NCBI GenBank assembly: GCA_934119965.1
Contig: CAKOTA010000009.1
Span: 1-45,228 of the forward strand
DNA length: 45,228 nt
Origin: an uncultured Bacilli bacterium
GTDB lineage: Bacteria; Bacillota_I; Bacilli_A; RF39; UBA660
Reading direction: 5' to 3'
Below, piece by piece: positions 26,087 through 34,212 of the stretch (position 1 is the first letter of the stretch; each line of letters begins with the position of its first letter). The notes beneath the pieces are model-generated. The model saw only the letters and a program-made list of their open reading frames with translations. It was not told the origin of the DNA and made no database searches. Both the position numbers and the translations under genes were made by a program.

Positions 26087-26131
26087 TGTGTTATAATATA
26101 GCAGCTATGAAATTATTTTTTAAATAAATAT

Positions 26132-26159
26132 TTGAAAAATATAAATAATTTGATATAAT
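26132..26159 (+). promoter_or_regulatory. rpmG-efp promoter
   Basis: TTGAAA (26132-26137), 16 bp, TATAAT (26154-26159) with an extended TGA. Confidence 0.8.
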
Positions 26160-26192
26160 AATAGTAGTGTTTTTTCGGGAGGAGGAAATAAA

Positions 26193-26360
26193 ATGGCAAA
26201 AAAGGGTGAAAACAGAGCACTTGTTACTTTAAAATGTCCTGTTTGTGGAGAAAAAAATTATAGAACTCCAAAAAATAAAAAAAATACACCAGAACGTATG
26301 GAATTAAATAAATACTGTCCAAGATGTAGACAACATACAGCACACAAAGAAGAAAAATAA
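26193..26360 (+). CDS. rpmG: 50S ribosomal protein L33
   Basis: A 55-residue product beginning MAKKGENRALVTLKCPVCG and ending RCRQHTAHKEEK. Two CxxC pairs (Cys 15/18 and 42/45) make it the zinc-binding (C+) form of L33. GGAGGAGG lies 8 nt before the ATG. It heads a short unit with the 54-codon gene and probably efp. The C+ form means that the ribosome stores zinc here; a zinc-free paralogue may exist elsewhere. Confidence 0.95.
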   Translation: MAKKGENRALVTLKCPVCGEKNYRTPKNKKNTPERMELNKYCPRCRQHTAHKEEK

Positions 26361-26372
26361 TGAAGGTGTAAT

Positions 26373-26537
26373 ATGAAAAATAATATCATGCATGGAATGT
26401 TTCAAGATGATTATAATTATAAACACATAATTGAAAATCAGGCTAAAAGCAATATTGAAACTGCACCAAACAATAATGTTAAAATTAACTATAAGGTTAA
26501 AATGAAAATAAGAACAAAAATTAGTAAAAAAATCTAA
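26373..26537 (+). CDS. Hypothetical 54-residue basic protein
   Basis: A short frame of 54 codons plus stop, starting MKNNIMHGMFQDDYNY and ending with a strongly basic tail of Lys, Arg and Ile residues. GAAGGTGT lies 5 nt before the ATG. It lies 12 nt after rpmG and 22 nt before efp, and uses the same codon style. I do not recognise it. The basic tail would suit RNA or ribosome binding, but that is only a suggestion. Confidence 0.6.
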   Translation: MKNNIMHGMFQDDYNYKHIIENQAKSNIETAPNNNVKINYKVKMKIRTKISKKI

Positions 26538-26559
26538 TTTTTAAATTAGGAGGAAAAAC

Positions 26560-27117
26560 ATGATAGAAGTAAATGATATCAAAAATGGTATGACTTTAAT
26601 GATTGAAGGAAATATCTATCAAGTAGTTGAATTTTTACATGTTAAACCTGGTAAAGGTTCAGCATTTATGAAAACTAAATTAAAAAATATGAGAACTGGT
26701 GGTACAGTTGAAAAAACTTTTAACACAAATGTTAAATTCGAAAAAGCAAATATAAGTAGAACAAGTGTACAATATTTATATAATACTGGCGATACATATA
26801 ACTTTATGGATATGCAAACATATGAACAATTAGAATTAAGTGCTGATCAAGTTGGAGATAATAAAAATTATTTAATTGAAAACATGATGGTAGATGTTAT
26901 TATGTTTGAAGGTGAATTACTAGGTATAGTTTTACCTGATAAAGTAGAATTTACTGTAGTTCAAACTGAACCAGCAGTTAAAGGTAATACTACAAATAAT
27001 GCATTAAAAGATGCTTATGTTGAAACTGGTTTGTTAGTAAGAGTCCCTTTATTTATTGAACAAGGAGAAAAAATCTTAGTAACTACTGCAGATGGAAAAT
27101 ATTCATCAAGAGCTTAG
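26560..27117 (+). CDS. efp: Translation elongation factor P
   Basis: EF-P relieves ribosome stalling at proline runs. The 185-residue protein has the three beta-barrel layout. KPGKGSAFMKTKLKNMRTG at about residues 29-47 contains the loop Lys (Lys 32) that is modified in many bacteria, and the C-terminus has VRVPLFIEQGEKILVTTADG. AGGAGG precedes the ATG by 7 nt. A hairpin CTAATTT/AAATTAG (26534-26549) sits directly on the upstream edge of the RBS. The gene ends in a terminator that overlaps the stop codon. Confidence 0.97.
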   Translation: MIEVNDIKNGMTLMIEGNIYQVVEFLHVKPGKGSAFMKTKLKNMRTGGTVEKTFNTNVKFEKANISRTSVQYLYNTGDTYNFMDMQTYEQLELSADQVGDNKNYLIENMMVDVIMFEGELLGIVLPDKVEFTVVQTEPAVKGNTTNNALKDAYVETGLLVRVPLFIEQGEKILVTTADGKYSSRA

Positions 27118-27129
27118 TAGCTCTTTTTC
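27108..27129 (+). terminator. efp terminator
   Basis: AAGAGCT (27108-27114) pairs with AGCTCTT (27119-27125) and runs into Ts. Confidence 0.85.
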
Positions 27130-27131
27130 TG

Positions 27132-27160
27132 TTGAATAAAAAAATAGAATATGCTATATT
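27132..27160 (+). promoter_or_regulatory. Promoter of the SDR gene
   Basis: TTGAAT (27132-27137), 17 bp, TATATT (27155-27160). Confidence 0.65.
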
Positions 27161-27184
27161 AATAGTGAAGTAAGAGGTGATATT

Positions 27185-27910
27185 GTGGTAGCGCTTATAA
27201 CAGGTGGAGCTAGAAATATTGGAAGAAGTATAGTTTTAGAATTTGCTAAAAATGGTTATGATGTTGTTATAAACTATAATAATAGTGAAAAAGAAGCAAT
27301 TGAATTAAAAAACTATATTGAAAAAACATATAAGGTTAATTCTTTAGTAATTAAATGTGATATCAGCAATGAAGAAGAAGTAAAACAAATGATAAATGAA
27401 ATAATATCTAAATATTCAAAAATAGATGTTTTAATTAATAATGCTGCTATTGAATTAAATAGTGAATTCGAAGAAAAAACAAAAGAAACTTTTCATAGAG
27501 TTTTGGATACTAATTTAGTTGGTACCTTTTTAGTTAGTAAATATGCTAGTTTTTATATGGATAAAGGTTATATTATAAATATATCAAGTAATAATGCTAT
27601 AAATAAAAATGATCCAAATACATTAGAATATGATGCTTCAAAAGCAGGTATAATTTCCTTAACACATAATTTAGCAAAAAAACTTTCCCCAAATATAAAT
27701 GTAAACTGTATAGCCCCAGGATGGGTAGAAACAAATGAAATAACAGAACTAAATAAATCATTAGATAATAAATTTATAGAAGAAGAAAGCAAAAAAATAT
27801 TAAAAGGAAGGTTTGCTAAAGAAGAGGAAATAGCATCTCTAACTTATTATTTAACAACAAATAATTATATAAATGATACCGTAATAACTATAGATGGAGG
27901 TAGTATTTAA
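27185..27910 (+). CDS. Short-chain dehydrogenase/reductase (FabG-like)
   Basis: The 241-residue Rossmann protein has the cofactor loop ITGGARNIGRSI, LINNAAIE near residue 88, INISSNNA with the catalytic Ser near 138, YDASKAG with Tyr/Lys near 152-156, and IAPGWVETNE. These are the classical SDR motifs of NAD(P)-dependent reductases such as 3-oxoacyl-ACP reductase. The substrate is not certain, because no other fatty-acid genes are adjacent. The start is GTG 27185, 5 nt after AGAGGTG. The stop overlaps the start of the YnbB-like gene. Confidence 0.88.
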   Translation: MVALITGGARNIGRSIVLEFAKNGYDVVINYNNSEKEAIELKNYIEKTYKVNSLVIKCDISNEEEVKQMINEIISKYSKIDVLINNAAIELNSEFEEKTKETFHRVLDTNLVGTFLVSKYASFYMDKGYIINISSNNAINKNDPNTLEYDASKAGIISLTHNLAKKLSPNINVNCIAPGWVETNEITELNKSLDNKFIEEESKKILKGRFAKEEEIASLTYYLTTNNYINDTVITIDGGSI

Positions 27911-29130
27911 TGAATGTACAAGAAAAAGAAATAGAAATAAAAGAAGAACTAAAAAAAATAGATGATATATGCTTATTTAATAGTAAAAAAGTATTAGATG
28001 CTTTTAAAAAAAATAATTTATCAGAAATTCATTTTAATAGTACAACAGGGTATGGTTATAATGATTCAGGTAGAGAAACAATAGAAAAAATATATAGTGA
28101 TATCTTTAAAGCAGAAGATGCTTTAGTTAGAAGCCAATTCATTTCAGGATCGCATGCATTAACTGTAACTCTTTTTGGACTATTAAGACCAAATGATACA
28201 TTACTTTCAATTTCAGGGCTTCCTTATGACACATTACATGAAGTAATAGGAATTAAAGAAAATAAGAGTTCATTAAAATCATTTGGAATAAACTATGAAC
28301 AAATTGACTTAATTGATAATGATTTTGACTATAATCAAATTGAAAAAAAATTAAAAGAAAAAAAGATTAAAGTAATCGAAATTCAAAGATCAAAAGGATA
28401 TTCAACTAGAAAAAGTATTACTATCGATAAACTAGAAAAAGTAATTAATTTCATAAAAAATATTGATAAAGAAGTAATTATTATGATTGATAATTGTTAT
28501 TGTGAATTTGTTAATACTAAAGAACCAATCGAAATAGGAGCTGATATAGCAGTTGGTTCATTAATAAAAAATTTGGGAGCAGGAATTGCCCCAAATGGGG
28601 CCTATGTAGTTGGTAGAAAAGACTTAATTGAATTAGTTAGTGAAAGATTAAATTTACCTGGTGAAGGAAAAGAAGTAGGACCAACTTTAGGAATGAACAA
28701 ATTGATTTTACAAGGCTTATATATGGCTCCAAGTGTAGTATCATCTTCACTTAAAACGGCTATTTTAACAAGTAAAGTGATGAATGATTTAGGTTATGAT
28801 GTTGAGCCAAAATATAATGAAGAAAGAGCAGATATTGTCCAAAGTATAATATTTCACAATAAAGAAGACCTAATTAGATATGTAGAAGGAATTCAATTAG
28901 GATCAGCAATTGATTCTAATGCAATTCCAATTCCTGTTGATATGCCAGGATATGATGATCAAGTTATAATGGCATCAGGATCATTTACCCAAGGATCTTC
29001 GATTGAACTTTCTTGTGATGGACCAATCAGAGAACCTTTTATTGCATATCAACAAGGTGGTTTAACTTATGAATATGGTAAATTGGGTTTACAGTGTGCT
29101 GTAAATAGAATTCTTGAATATAAAAAATAA
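27910..29130 (+). CDS. ynbB: YnbB-like PLP enzyme (methionine gamma-lyase / aluminium-resistance family)
   Basis: The 406-residue PLP-dependent protein has GYNDSGRETIEKIY, RSQFISGSHALTVTLFGLLR, MIDNCYCEFV, the PLP-lysine region GSLIKNLGAGIAPNGAYVVG near residue 220, and PTLGMNK. This is the Alum_res family (YnbB in B. subtilis), related to Cys/Met metabolism PLP enzymes; the true reaction is not settled. It overlaps the SDR gene by one base, so both are translated together. Confidence 0.92.
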   Translation: MNVQEKEIEIKEELKKIDDICLFNSKKVLDAFKKNNLSEIHFNSTTGYGYNDSGRETIEKIYSDIFKAEDALVRSQFISGSHALTVTLFGLLRPNDTLLSISGLPYDTLHEVIGIKENKSSLKSFGINYEQIDLIDNDFDYNQIEKKLKEKKIKVIEIQRSKGYSTRKSITIDKLEKVINFIKNIDKEVIIMIDNCYCEFVNTKEPIEIGADIAVGSLIKNLGAGIAPNGAYVVGRKDLIELVSERLNLPGEGKEVGPTLGMNKLILQGLYMAPSVVSSSLKTAILTSKVMNDLGYDVEPKYNEERADIVQSIIFHNKEDLIRYVEGIQLGSAIDSNAIPIPVDMPGYDDQVIMASGSFTQGSSIELSCDGPIREPFIAYQQGGLTYEYGKLGLQCAVNRILEYKK

Positions 29131-29133
29131 TTG

Positions 29134-29142
29134 TGATATACT
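29134..29142 (+). promoter_or_regulatory. Extended -10 promoter
   Basis: TGA-TATACT (hexamer 29137-29142) is followed 7 nt later by AGGTGAT before ATG 29160. Confidence 0.5.
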
Positions 29143-29159
29143 AAATAATAGGTGATAGT

Positions 29160-29708
29160 ATGGAAAGAAAAAATAATGAATTTATGTTATGGGTTGTAAT
29201 ATGTGCAATAATTGGATTATTTATTTGGCAAATGCCTAATATCGAAAGATTATTATTCGGAAGAGCAAAAAAAGATAAAACTAAGACAGAAGTAAAAAAA
29301 GAAGAAAAACAAGAAGAAACTGTAAAAAGCGGTAGAATTACTTGTGGTATGACTGGTTCAAATGAAGAAACAATTGAATATCAAATTTCATATACTGATT
29401 CTAAAGCAACAAAAGTGACAGAGATTATTTCAGCAGTTTATAAAACTGACTCAAATGAATATAAAAAAGCCTTAGAAGTATGTAATAATGTAAGCGATAA
29501 ATATTCAGGCCATGATGGATTTACAGCTACTTGTACAAATGATTATTCAGTATTCGAAACAAAATATGTATATGATTTAAAAAACTTTAAGGAATTTACT
29601 ATTGATAGTGATAATAATACTGAAACTATTTCTGTTGATGCTAAATACAATGAAAATATCGATTCAGTAATTAAAAAGTATCAAGAAAAAGGAGCAACAT
29701 GCAAATAA
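29160..29708 (+). CDS. Membrane-anchored extracytoplasmic protein
   Basis: I do not recognise this 182-residue protein. One N-terminal helix (about 9-27, MLWVVICAIIGLFIW) is followed by a Lys/Glu linker (about 35-58) and a beta-rich outer domain with four Cys (RITCGMTG, EVCNNV, TATCTN and the C-terminal ATCK), which could form two disulfides. There is no lipobox at the helix end. The outer domain resembles the DUF1307-type fold in general appearance only. It is monocistronic, with its own -10 box and terminator. Confidence 0.75.
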   Translation: MERKNNEFMLWVVICAIIGLFIWQMPNIERLLFGRAKKDKTKTEVKKEEKQEETVKSGRITCGMTGSNEETIEYQISYTDSKATKVTEIISAVYKTDSNEYKKALEVCNNVSDKYSGHDGFTATCTNDYSVFETKYVYDLKNFKEFTIDSDNNTETISVDAKYNENIDSVIKKYQEKGATCK

Positions 29709-29732
29709 AATTGGCATAATAGCCAATTTTTT
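29707..29732 (+). terminator. Terminator
   Basis: AAAATTGGC (29707-29715) pairs with GCCAATTTT (29722-29730). The same stem recurs near 22765 and at 45087. Confidence 0.9.
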
Positions 29733-29805
29733 AATGTATTAATTTGTTTAAAGTAGATTTTTATATAAAAATAGTGTAAAATTGTATATATGGTAGGTGG
29801 GTAAA

Positions 29806-30777
29806 ATGGGACTTTTTGATAAATTTAAAAATGTTTTTAAGAAAGAAGAAAAACAAGAAGTAGAGTTATATGATAATGGTTTAGAAAAAACAAGAAAAGA
29901 ATTCACATCTAAACTTAATTTACTTAATATGAAACATAATAAGATTGATGAAGAGTATTATGAAGAACTAGAAAATATTTTAATAACAGCTGATATAGGA
30001 ATTAATACAGTTGTAAAGTTCGTAGAAAAATTAAGAAATAGAGTAAAAAAAGAAAATATTACATCAGTTAATGAATTAAAAGAAATAATTGTTGATGAAA
30101 TGTTTATAATATATGTTCAAAATGAAATTATTGTAAATAAAATAAATTACTCTAAAGAAGGACCAACAGTAGTTCTATTTGTTGGTGTAAATGGAGTAGG
30201 AAAAACTACATCAATTGGAAAAATTGCTTATAAACTTAAAAATGAGGGCAAAAAAGTATTACTAATAGCAGGAGACACATTTAGAGCCGGTGCTATCGAA
30301 CAACTAATAGAATGGGGAAATAGATTAGATATTGATGTTGTATCTAGTGAAAGTAAAGATCCTTCAAGTGTAATATATGATGGTTTAAATAAAGCTAAAG
30401 ATGAAAATTATGATGTTGTTTTAATAGATACAGCAGGTAGACTTCAAAATAAAGTTAATCTAATGAATGAATTAGAAAAAATGAATAAAGTAATTGGCAA
30501 TATAATTCCAAATGCACCTCATGAAACATTATTAGTAATAGATGCTACAACAGGTCAAAATGGAATAAGCCAAGCAAATAGTTTTAAAGAAATAACAAAT
30601 ATTACTGGAATAGTTCTAACAAAATTAGATGGAACAGCTAAGGGTGGAATTGTTTTAGCAATCAAAGATAGTGTTGATATTCCAGTTAAATTTGTTGGTT
30701 TAGGTGAAAAAAAAGAAGACTTAAAAGTATTCGATATCGAAAAATATATCTATGGATTATTTAAAGAAATGGAGTAA
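29806..30777 (+). CDS. ftsY: SRP receptor FtsY
   Basis: FtsY is the membrane-associated GTPase that receives SRP-ribosome complexes. The 323-residue product has a short N-terminal amphipathic start (MGLFDKFKNVFKKEEK), the N domain, G1 GVNGVGKTTS near 127-136, GDTFRAGAIEQL, DTAGRL, and TKLDGTAKGG near 268. The acidic A domain is almost absent, as in many Gram-positives. The start is ATG 29806 after TAGGTGGG; GTG 29797 overlaps the RBS. It heads a four-gene unit with a membrane gene, ylxM and the HerA-like gene. Confidence 0.97.
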   Translation: MGLFDKFKNVFKKEEKQEVELYDNGLEKTRKEFTSKLNLLNMKHNKIDEEYYEELENILITADIGINTVVKFVEKLRNRVKKENITSVNELKEIIVDEMFIIYVQNEIIVNKINYSKEGPTVVLFVGVNGVGKTTSIGKIAYKLKNEGKKVLLIAGDTFRAGAIEQLIEWGNRLDIDVVSSESKDPSSVIYDGLNKAKDENYDVVLIDTAGRLQNKVNLMNELEKMNKVIGNIIPNAPHETLLVIDATTGQNGISQANSFKEITNITGIVLTKLDGTAKGGIVLAIKDSVDIPVKFVGLGEKKEDLKVFDIEKYIYGLFKEME

Positions 30778-30780
30778 GAT

Positions 30781-31023
30781 ATGAAAAGTATAAACAAAGA
30801 TTTATTAGTATTTAGTCAATTCATAATATTTATAATACTAGTAATAATATTTTTAATGTCATTTTTCATTAAAGAATTATTACCATTAGTTAGTTATATA
30901 GCAGGTGTATTGTTAATACTTATGTGTGTTAATAATATAAGACTATCTAAAAATAAATTTATATCAATTTTATATGGTTTATGTGGAATATTAGTTATAG
31001 TATTAGAAATTTTTAATATATGA
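30781..31023 (+). CDS. Small hydrophobic membrane protein
   Basis: This 80-residue protein is almost entirely membrane helix (three segments, about 10-29, 33-49 and 59-79), with a short basic loop SKNKFIS. I do not recognise it. It starts 3 nt after ftsY and overlaps ylxM by 4 nt (ATGA), so it is embedded in an SRP-related operon. A role in the SRP pathway is only suggested by position. Confidence 0.7.
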   Translation: MKSINKDLLVFSQFIIFIILVIIFLMSFFIKELLPLVSYIAGVLLILMCVNNIRLSKNKFISILYGLCGILVIVLEIFNI

Positions 31024-31310
31024 AAGAAAGATTATATTTAATTGATTTATACGATATCTATGGTTCATTATTAACTGATAAACAACAAAAATATTTTGAA
31101 GATTATTATTTTAGTAATTTATCATTATCAGAAATAAGTGAAAATGAAGATATCACTAGAAATGCTATTCATAAACATATAAAAGATGCATGTGAAAAAC
31201 TTAATTATTATGAAGAAAAATTAAAAACAAATGAAAAAAATAAAAAGATTTTAGAAATAAGTAAAAAACTTGACAAAGAATTACAAAAGGAAATAGAAGA
31301 AATAATATAA
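31020..31310 (+). CDS. ylxM: YlxM family putative SRP regulator / HTH protein
   Basis: YlxM (UPF0122) binds SRP components in Streptococcus and modulates the SRP GTPases. The 96-residue protein has the family pattern LYDIYGSLLTDKQQKYFEDY followed by a sigma-region-4-like helix-turn-helix, LSLSEISENEDITRNAIHKH, and a charged C-terminal helix. It is usually encoded just before ffh. Here it follows ftsY and a small membrane gene, while ffh is 26 kb away in the window. Confidence 0.93.
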   Translation: MKERLYLIDLYDIYGSLLTDKQQKYFEDYYFSNLSLSEISENEDITRNAIHKHIKDACEKLNYYEEKLKTNEKNKKILEISKKLDKELQKEIEEII

Positions 31311-31324
31311 AGAGGGTGTTATAA

Positions 31325-33067
31325 ATGTTTGAGAAAATTGTTTACATAAGTAATAGTTCTGCAAATATTAAAATAAGTGGTGAAATAAATACTAGCTTAA
31401 TGAATATGCATGTAATATTAGAAGATAATGGAAGAAGGATAGTAGCATCAGTCGAAGATATTGATGGTGATGTCGTAAAAGTTGATTTCCAAGGAGAGTT
31501 TGTTAATAATAGATTTATTGGTGGTGTTATAAGAAAACCTAGTTTAAACTCAAAGATTAGAATTATCACTAAAGAAGAATTAGATTTAGTTATAGGTGAT
31601 AATAACCGTGAAACTTCAATGTATTTAGGAAAATCACCATTGTATGATGATGTTGATGTTAGAGTAAATGTTAATGACTTATTTAGTAATCACTTTGCTG
31701 TATTTGGAAATACTGGTAGTGGTAAGTCATACGGAGTTGCTAGATTACTGCAAAATGTTTTTACTGGAGTTCAACCATTTAAATCTAATTTTATGATATT
31801 TGATGCTTATGGTGAATATCATAATGCATTTAAAGAACTAAACAAAATTAATCCGGATTTTAATTTTAAATATTATACGACTAATTTTAATGATACTGAA
31901 GGAGAATTACTTAGAATTCCATTATGGTTAATGACTGTTGATGATTTTGCCTTATTACTTAGAGCAGAAAATCATTCCCAAATTCCAATTATTGAAAGAA
32001 TGCTTAAATTAGCAAGTATTTTTTCTGAATCAGATGAACAAGCCTTAAAATATAAAAATCATTTAATAGCAAAAGCTTTAATGACAATACTATATACAAA
32101 TCAATCTTCTCCAAGTAAAAGAAATGATATTTATTCATTACTTGCAAGCTGTAGTACTAATGAATTCAATACTGAAGCTGTAGTTCAAGGAGTAGGATAT
32201 ACTCGTAAATTTAGAGAATGTTTAATTATTGATAAAGAAGGTCAATTTGTTGAAAGCATTTTAATTACTCAATACATTGCAAGCTTTATTGATGAAGAAT
32301 TAGATAGATATGAGGCAAAACAAGCAAATTATTTTACTTTAGATGACTTAGAAAAGGCTCTTAATTTTACATTAATAAGTGAAGGATTACTTAGAAATGA
32401 TAAAGCTTATAATGATGCTATTACATTAAAAGTTAGATTACATGCTTTAGCAATCAGTCCATCTGCTAAATATTTTACTTATCCTAGATATATAGATATT
32501 AATTCCTATATTTCTAGTTTAGTAGCTTGTTCAAATGGCAGAAAAGCTCAAATAATTAATTTTAATTTAGAGGATATAGATGATTCTTTAGCTAAAACGA
32601 TTACAAAAATTTATACAAAAATGTTATTTGATTTTACTAAGAGATTAAAAGTAAGAGCTTCAATTCCATTTCATATTTTCTTGGAAGAAGCTCATAGATA
32701 TGTTCAAAATGATACAGACAATTTCTTACTTGGGTATAATATTTTTGAAAGAGTTGCTAAAGAAGGAAGAAAATATGGTTTGATTTTTAATTTAATAAGT
32801 CAAAGACCAGTTGAAATATCTGAAACTGTTATTTCACAAGTTAGTAATTTTATGATATTTAAGATGAATCATCCAAGAGATTTGGAATATATTAGAAAAA
32901 TGTTACCTAATATAAGTTCAGAAATTGTCGAGATGCAAAAGACATTACAACCAGGTACTTGTGTTGCATTTGGTAAGGCTTTTAAAGTTCCAATTATAAT
33001 TAAAATGGATTTACCAAATCCTGAACCAACAAGTAGTAACTGTGATGTTTTAAATAGATGGAAATAA
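31325..33067 (+). CDS. HerA-like ATP-binding protein (DUF87)
   Basis: The 580-residue protein has an N-terminal beta-barrel (HAS-barrel-like, about 1-100), Walker A GNTGSGKSYG near 129-138, FMIFDAYGEYHNAF, a helical insertion at about 220-360, and Walker B FHIFLEEAHRY. The FERVAKEGRKYGL and LISQRP arginine/sensor blocks follow. This is the HerA/FtsK-superfamily DNA-pumping ATPase layout. HerA often works with the nuclease NurA or with defence partners, but no such partner is adjacent. It closes the ftsY-ylxM unit, 14 nt after ylxM, with RBS GAGGG. Confidence 0.9.
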   Translation: MFEKIVYISNSSANIKISGEINTSLMNMHVILEDNGRRIVASVEDIDGDVVKVDFQGEFVNNRFIGGVIRKPSLNSKIRIITKEELDLVIGDNNRETSMYLGKSPLYDDVDVRVNVNDLFSNHFAVFGNTGSGKSYGVARLLQNVFTGVQPFKSNFMIFDAYGEYHNAFKELNKINPDFNFKYYTTNFNDTEGELLRIPLWLMTVDDFALLLRAENHSQIPIIERMLKLASIFSESDEQALKYKNHLIAKALMTILYTNQSSPSKRNDIYSLLASCSTNEFNTEAVVQGVGYTRKFRECLIIDKEGQFVESILITQYIASFIDEELDRYEAKQANYFTLDDLEKALNFTLISEGLLRNDKAYNDAITLKVRLHALAISPSAKYFTYPRYIDINSYISSLVACSNGRKAQIINFNLEDIDDSLAKTITKIYTKMLFDFTKRLKVRASIPFHIFLEEAHRYVQNDTDNFLLGYNIFERVAKEGRKYGLIFNLISQRPVEISETVISQVSNFMIFKMNHPRDLEYIRKMLPNISSEIVEMQKTLQPGTCVAFGKAFKVPIIIKMDLPNPEPTSSNCDVLNRWK

Positions 33068-33088
33068 GATTTTATATCTTATTTTTTT
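33062..33088 (+). terminator. Terminator of the ftsY-ylxM-HerA unit (copy 1 of a duplicated hairpin)
   Basis: AAATAAGAT (33062-33070) pairs with ATCTTATTT (33076-33084). The same hairpin with the identical loop recurs at 34178-34210. Confidence 0.88.
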
Positions 33089-33102
33089 CATTTGATAAAT
33101 AA

Positions 33103-33131
33103 TTGACTTTTAAGGTTTAATGTATTATACT
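33103..33131 (+). promoter_or_regulatory. Promoter of the gene at 33195
   Basis: TTGACT (33103-33108), 17 bp, TATACT (33126-33131). The leader is about 55 nt, longer than for most genes here. Confidence 0.78.
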
Positions 33132-33194
33132 ATGCCCTGTATTATCTAAGAAAATTTATTGTATTCGGAAATTTAGAAATGAGGTTAGATATTG

Positions 33195-34157
33195 ATGTTA
33201 GAACAATAAAATATATTTAATGAAATAAAAAAACTTAGAAAATCGGGAAAATATGATGAAACATTAGAAATGTGTGAACAATTTCTAGAAAATGAAAAAA
33301 TTCAATCACAACGAATAACAACCTTGACAAAATTAGATTGTTATAATAAAAAATTGAAACAATCTAATTATTCCGATGAAATGCTAGAATCTAAAATTTT
33401 AACAAATATATATTTAGATAGAATTTCTGAGGAAGAAATTAAGAATGTTCAATTAAGCGAATTTGATAAAACAATTCTCTTAATGGCCTGTTATGAAAAA
33501 CATAACAAAAAAAAGGGAATTCAAATTATTAAACAAAAGATTAAAACTGATTCTGATAAATCAGTAATTAAAATATACAATATTCTTTTAGAAAGATTAT
33601 CATCTAATAGAAACCAAATTTTTGATGTAATAATTTATGCGAATATATTAAAATGTCATATTGTATTTGATGAATCTTTTAAATATGAAGAAAAAAAATC
33701 TGATGATGAAATAGTTGTTCAAAAAAATGTCGAAGAGCCAAAAATATTGAATGAAGTTAATAGTACAATAAGACTTCCAAAAAGCAATAATAAGAATAAA
33801 AAAACCTACATAATTGTTAAAGGAGAAAATAATAATAGTAGAAATTCTATTAAAAAATCTAACACAAATTTTGAAAAACCAACATTATCAAAGGAAATAA
33901 AAAACGAAATATTAATTAAAGATATTTTTAAAGATGAATTAATGATAATTAGTAAGTATATATATTTAGAATTATATAATCCTGAAAGACAAAAACAAGC
34001 TATAAAAGCATGGGATGTATTAGAAAGATTATCTTATAGTCTTGTTGATGACAAAAAAAGTTTGAATAAAATCATAACAATAATAGATAAACTTTTCCCT
34101 GAAAAAATTGAATTAAATCAAAAAAAATATGTAAAATATCTTAATGGAAAAATGTAA
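33195..34157 (+). pseudogene. Hypothetical TPR-like protein gene with an in-frame stop at codon 5
   Basis: A gene with promoter and RBS (GAGG at 33181) starts at ATG 33195 but has TAA at 33207-33209 after MLEQ. The same frame then stays open to 34157, and its first residues, NIFNEIKKLRKSGKYDETLE, look like a normal TPR-type helix pair. A single base change would restore it. Without readthrough, translation could restart at ATG 33270 (295 residues), but no RBS is seen there. The rest is helical, with a charged linker at about residues 145-215 and a C-terminal helical bundle. I do not recognise the family. The mutation, a sequencing error or recoding are all possible. Confidence 0.6.
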
Positions 34158-34177
34158 ATATTAAGTTAATAACTATT

Positions 34178-34210
34178 AAAAAAATAAGATTTTATATCTT
34201 ATTTTTTTTA
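34178..34210. terminator. Bidirectional terminator (copy 2 of the duplicated hairpin)
   Basis: A 13-bp stem, A7-TAAGAT (34178-34190) against ATCTTA-T7 (34196-34208). It serves the plus-strand gene and the convergent HD-GYP gene. Confidence 0.9.
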
Positions 34211-34212
34211 CA

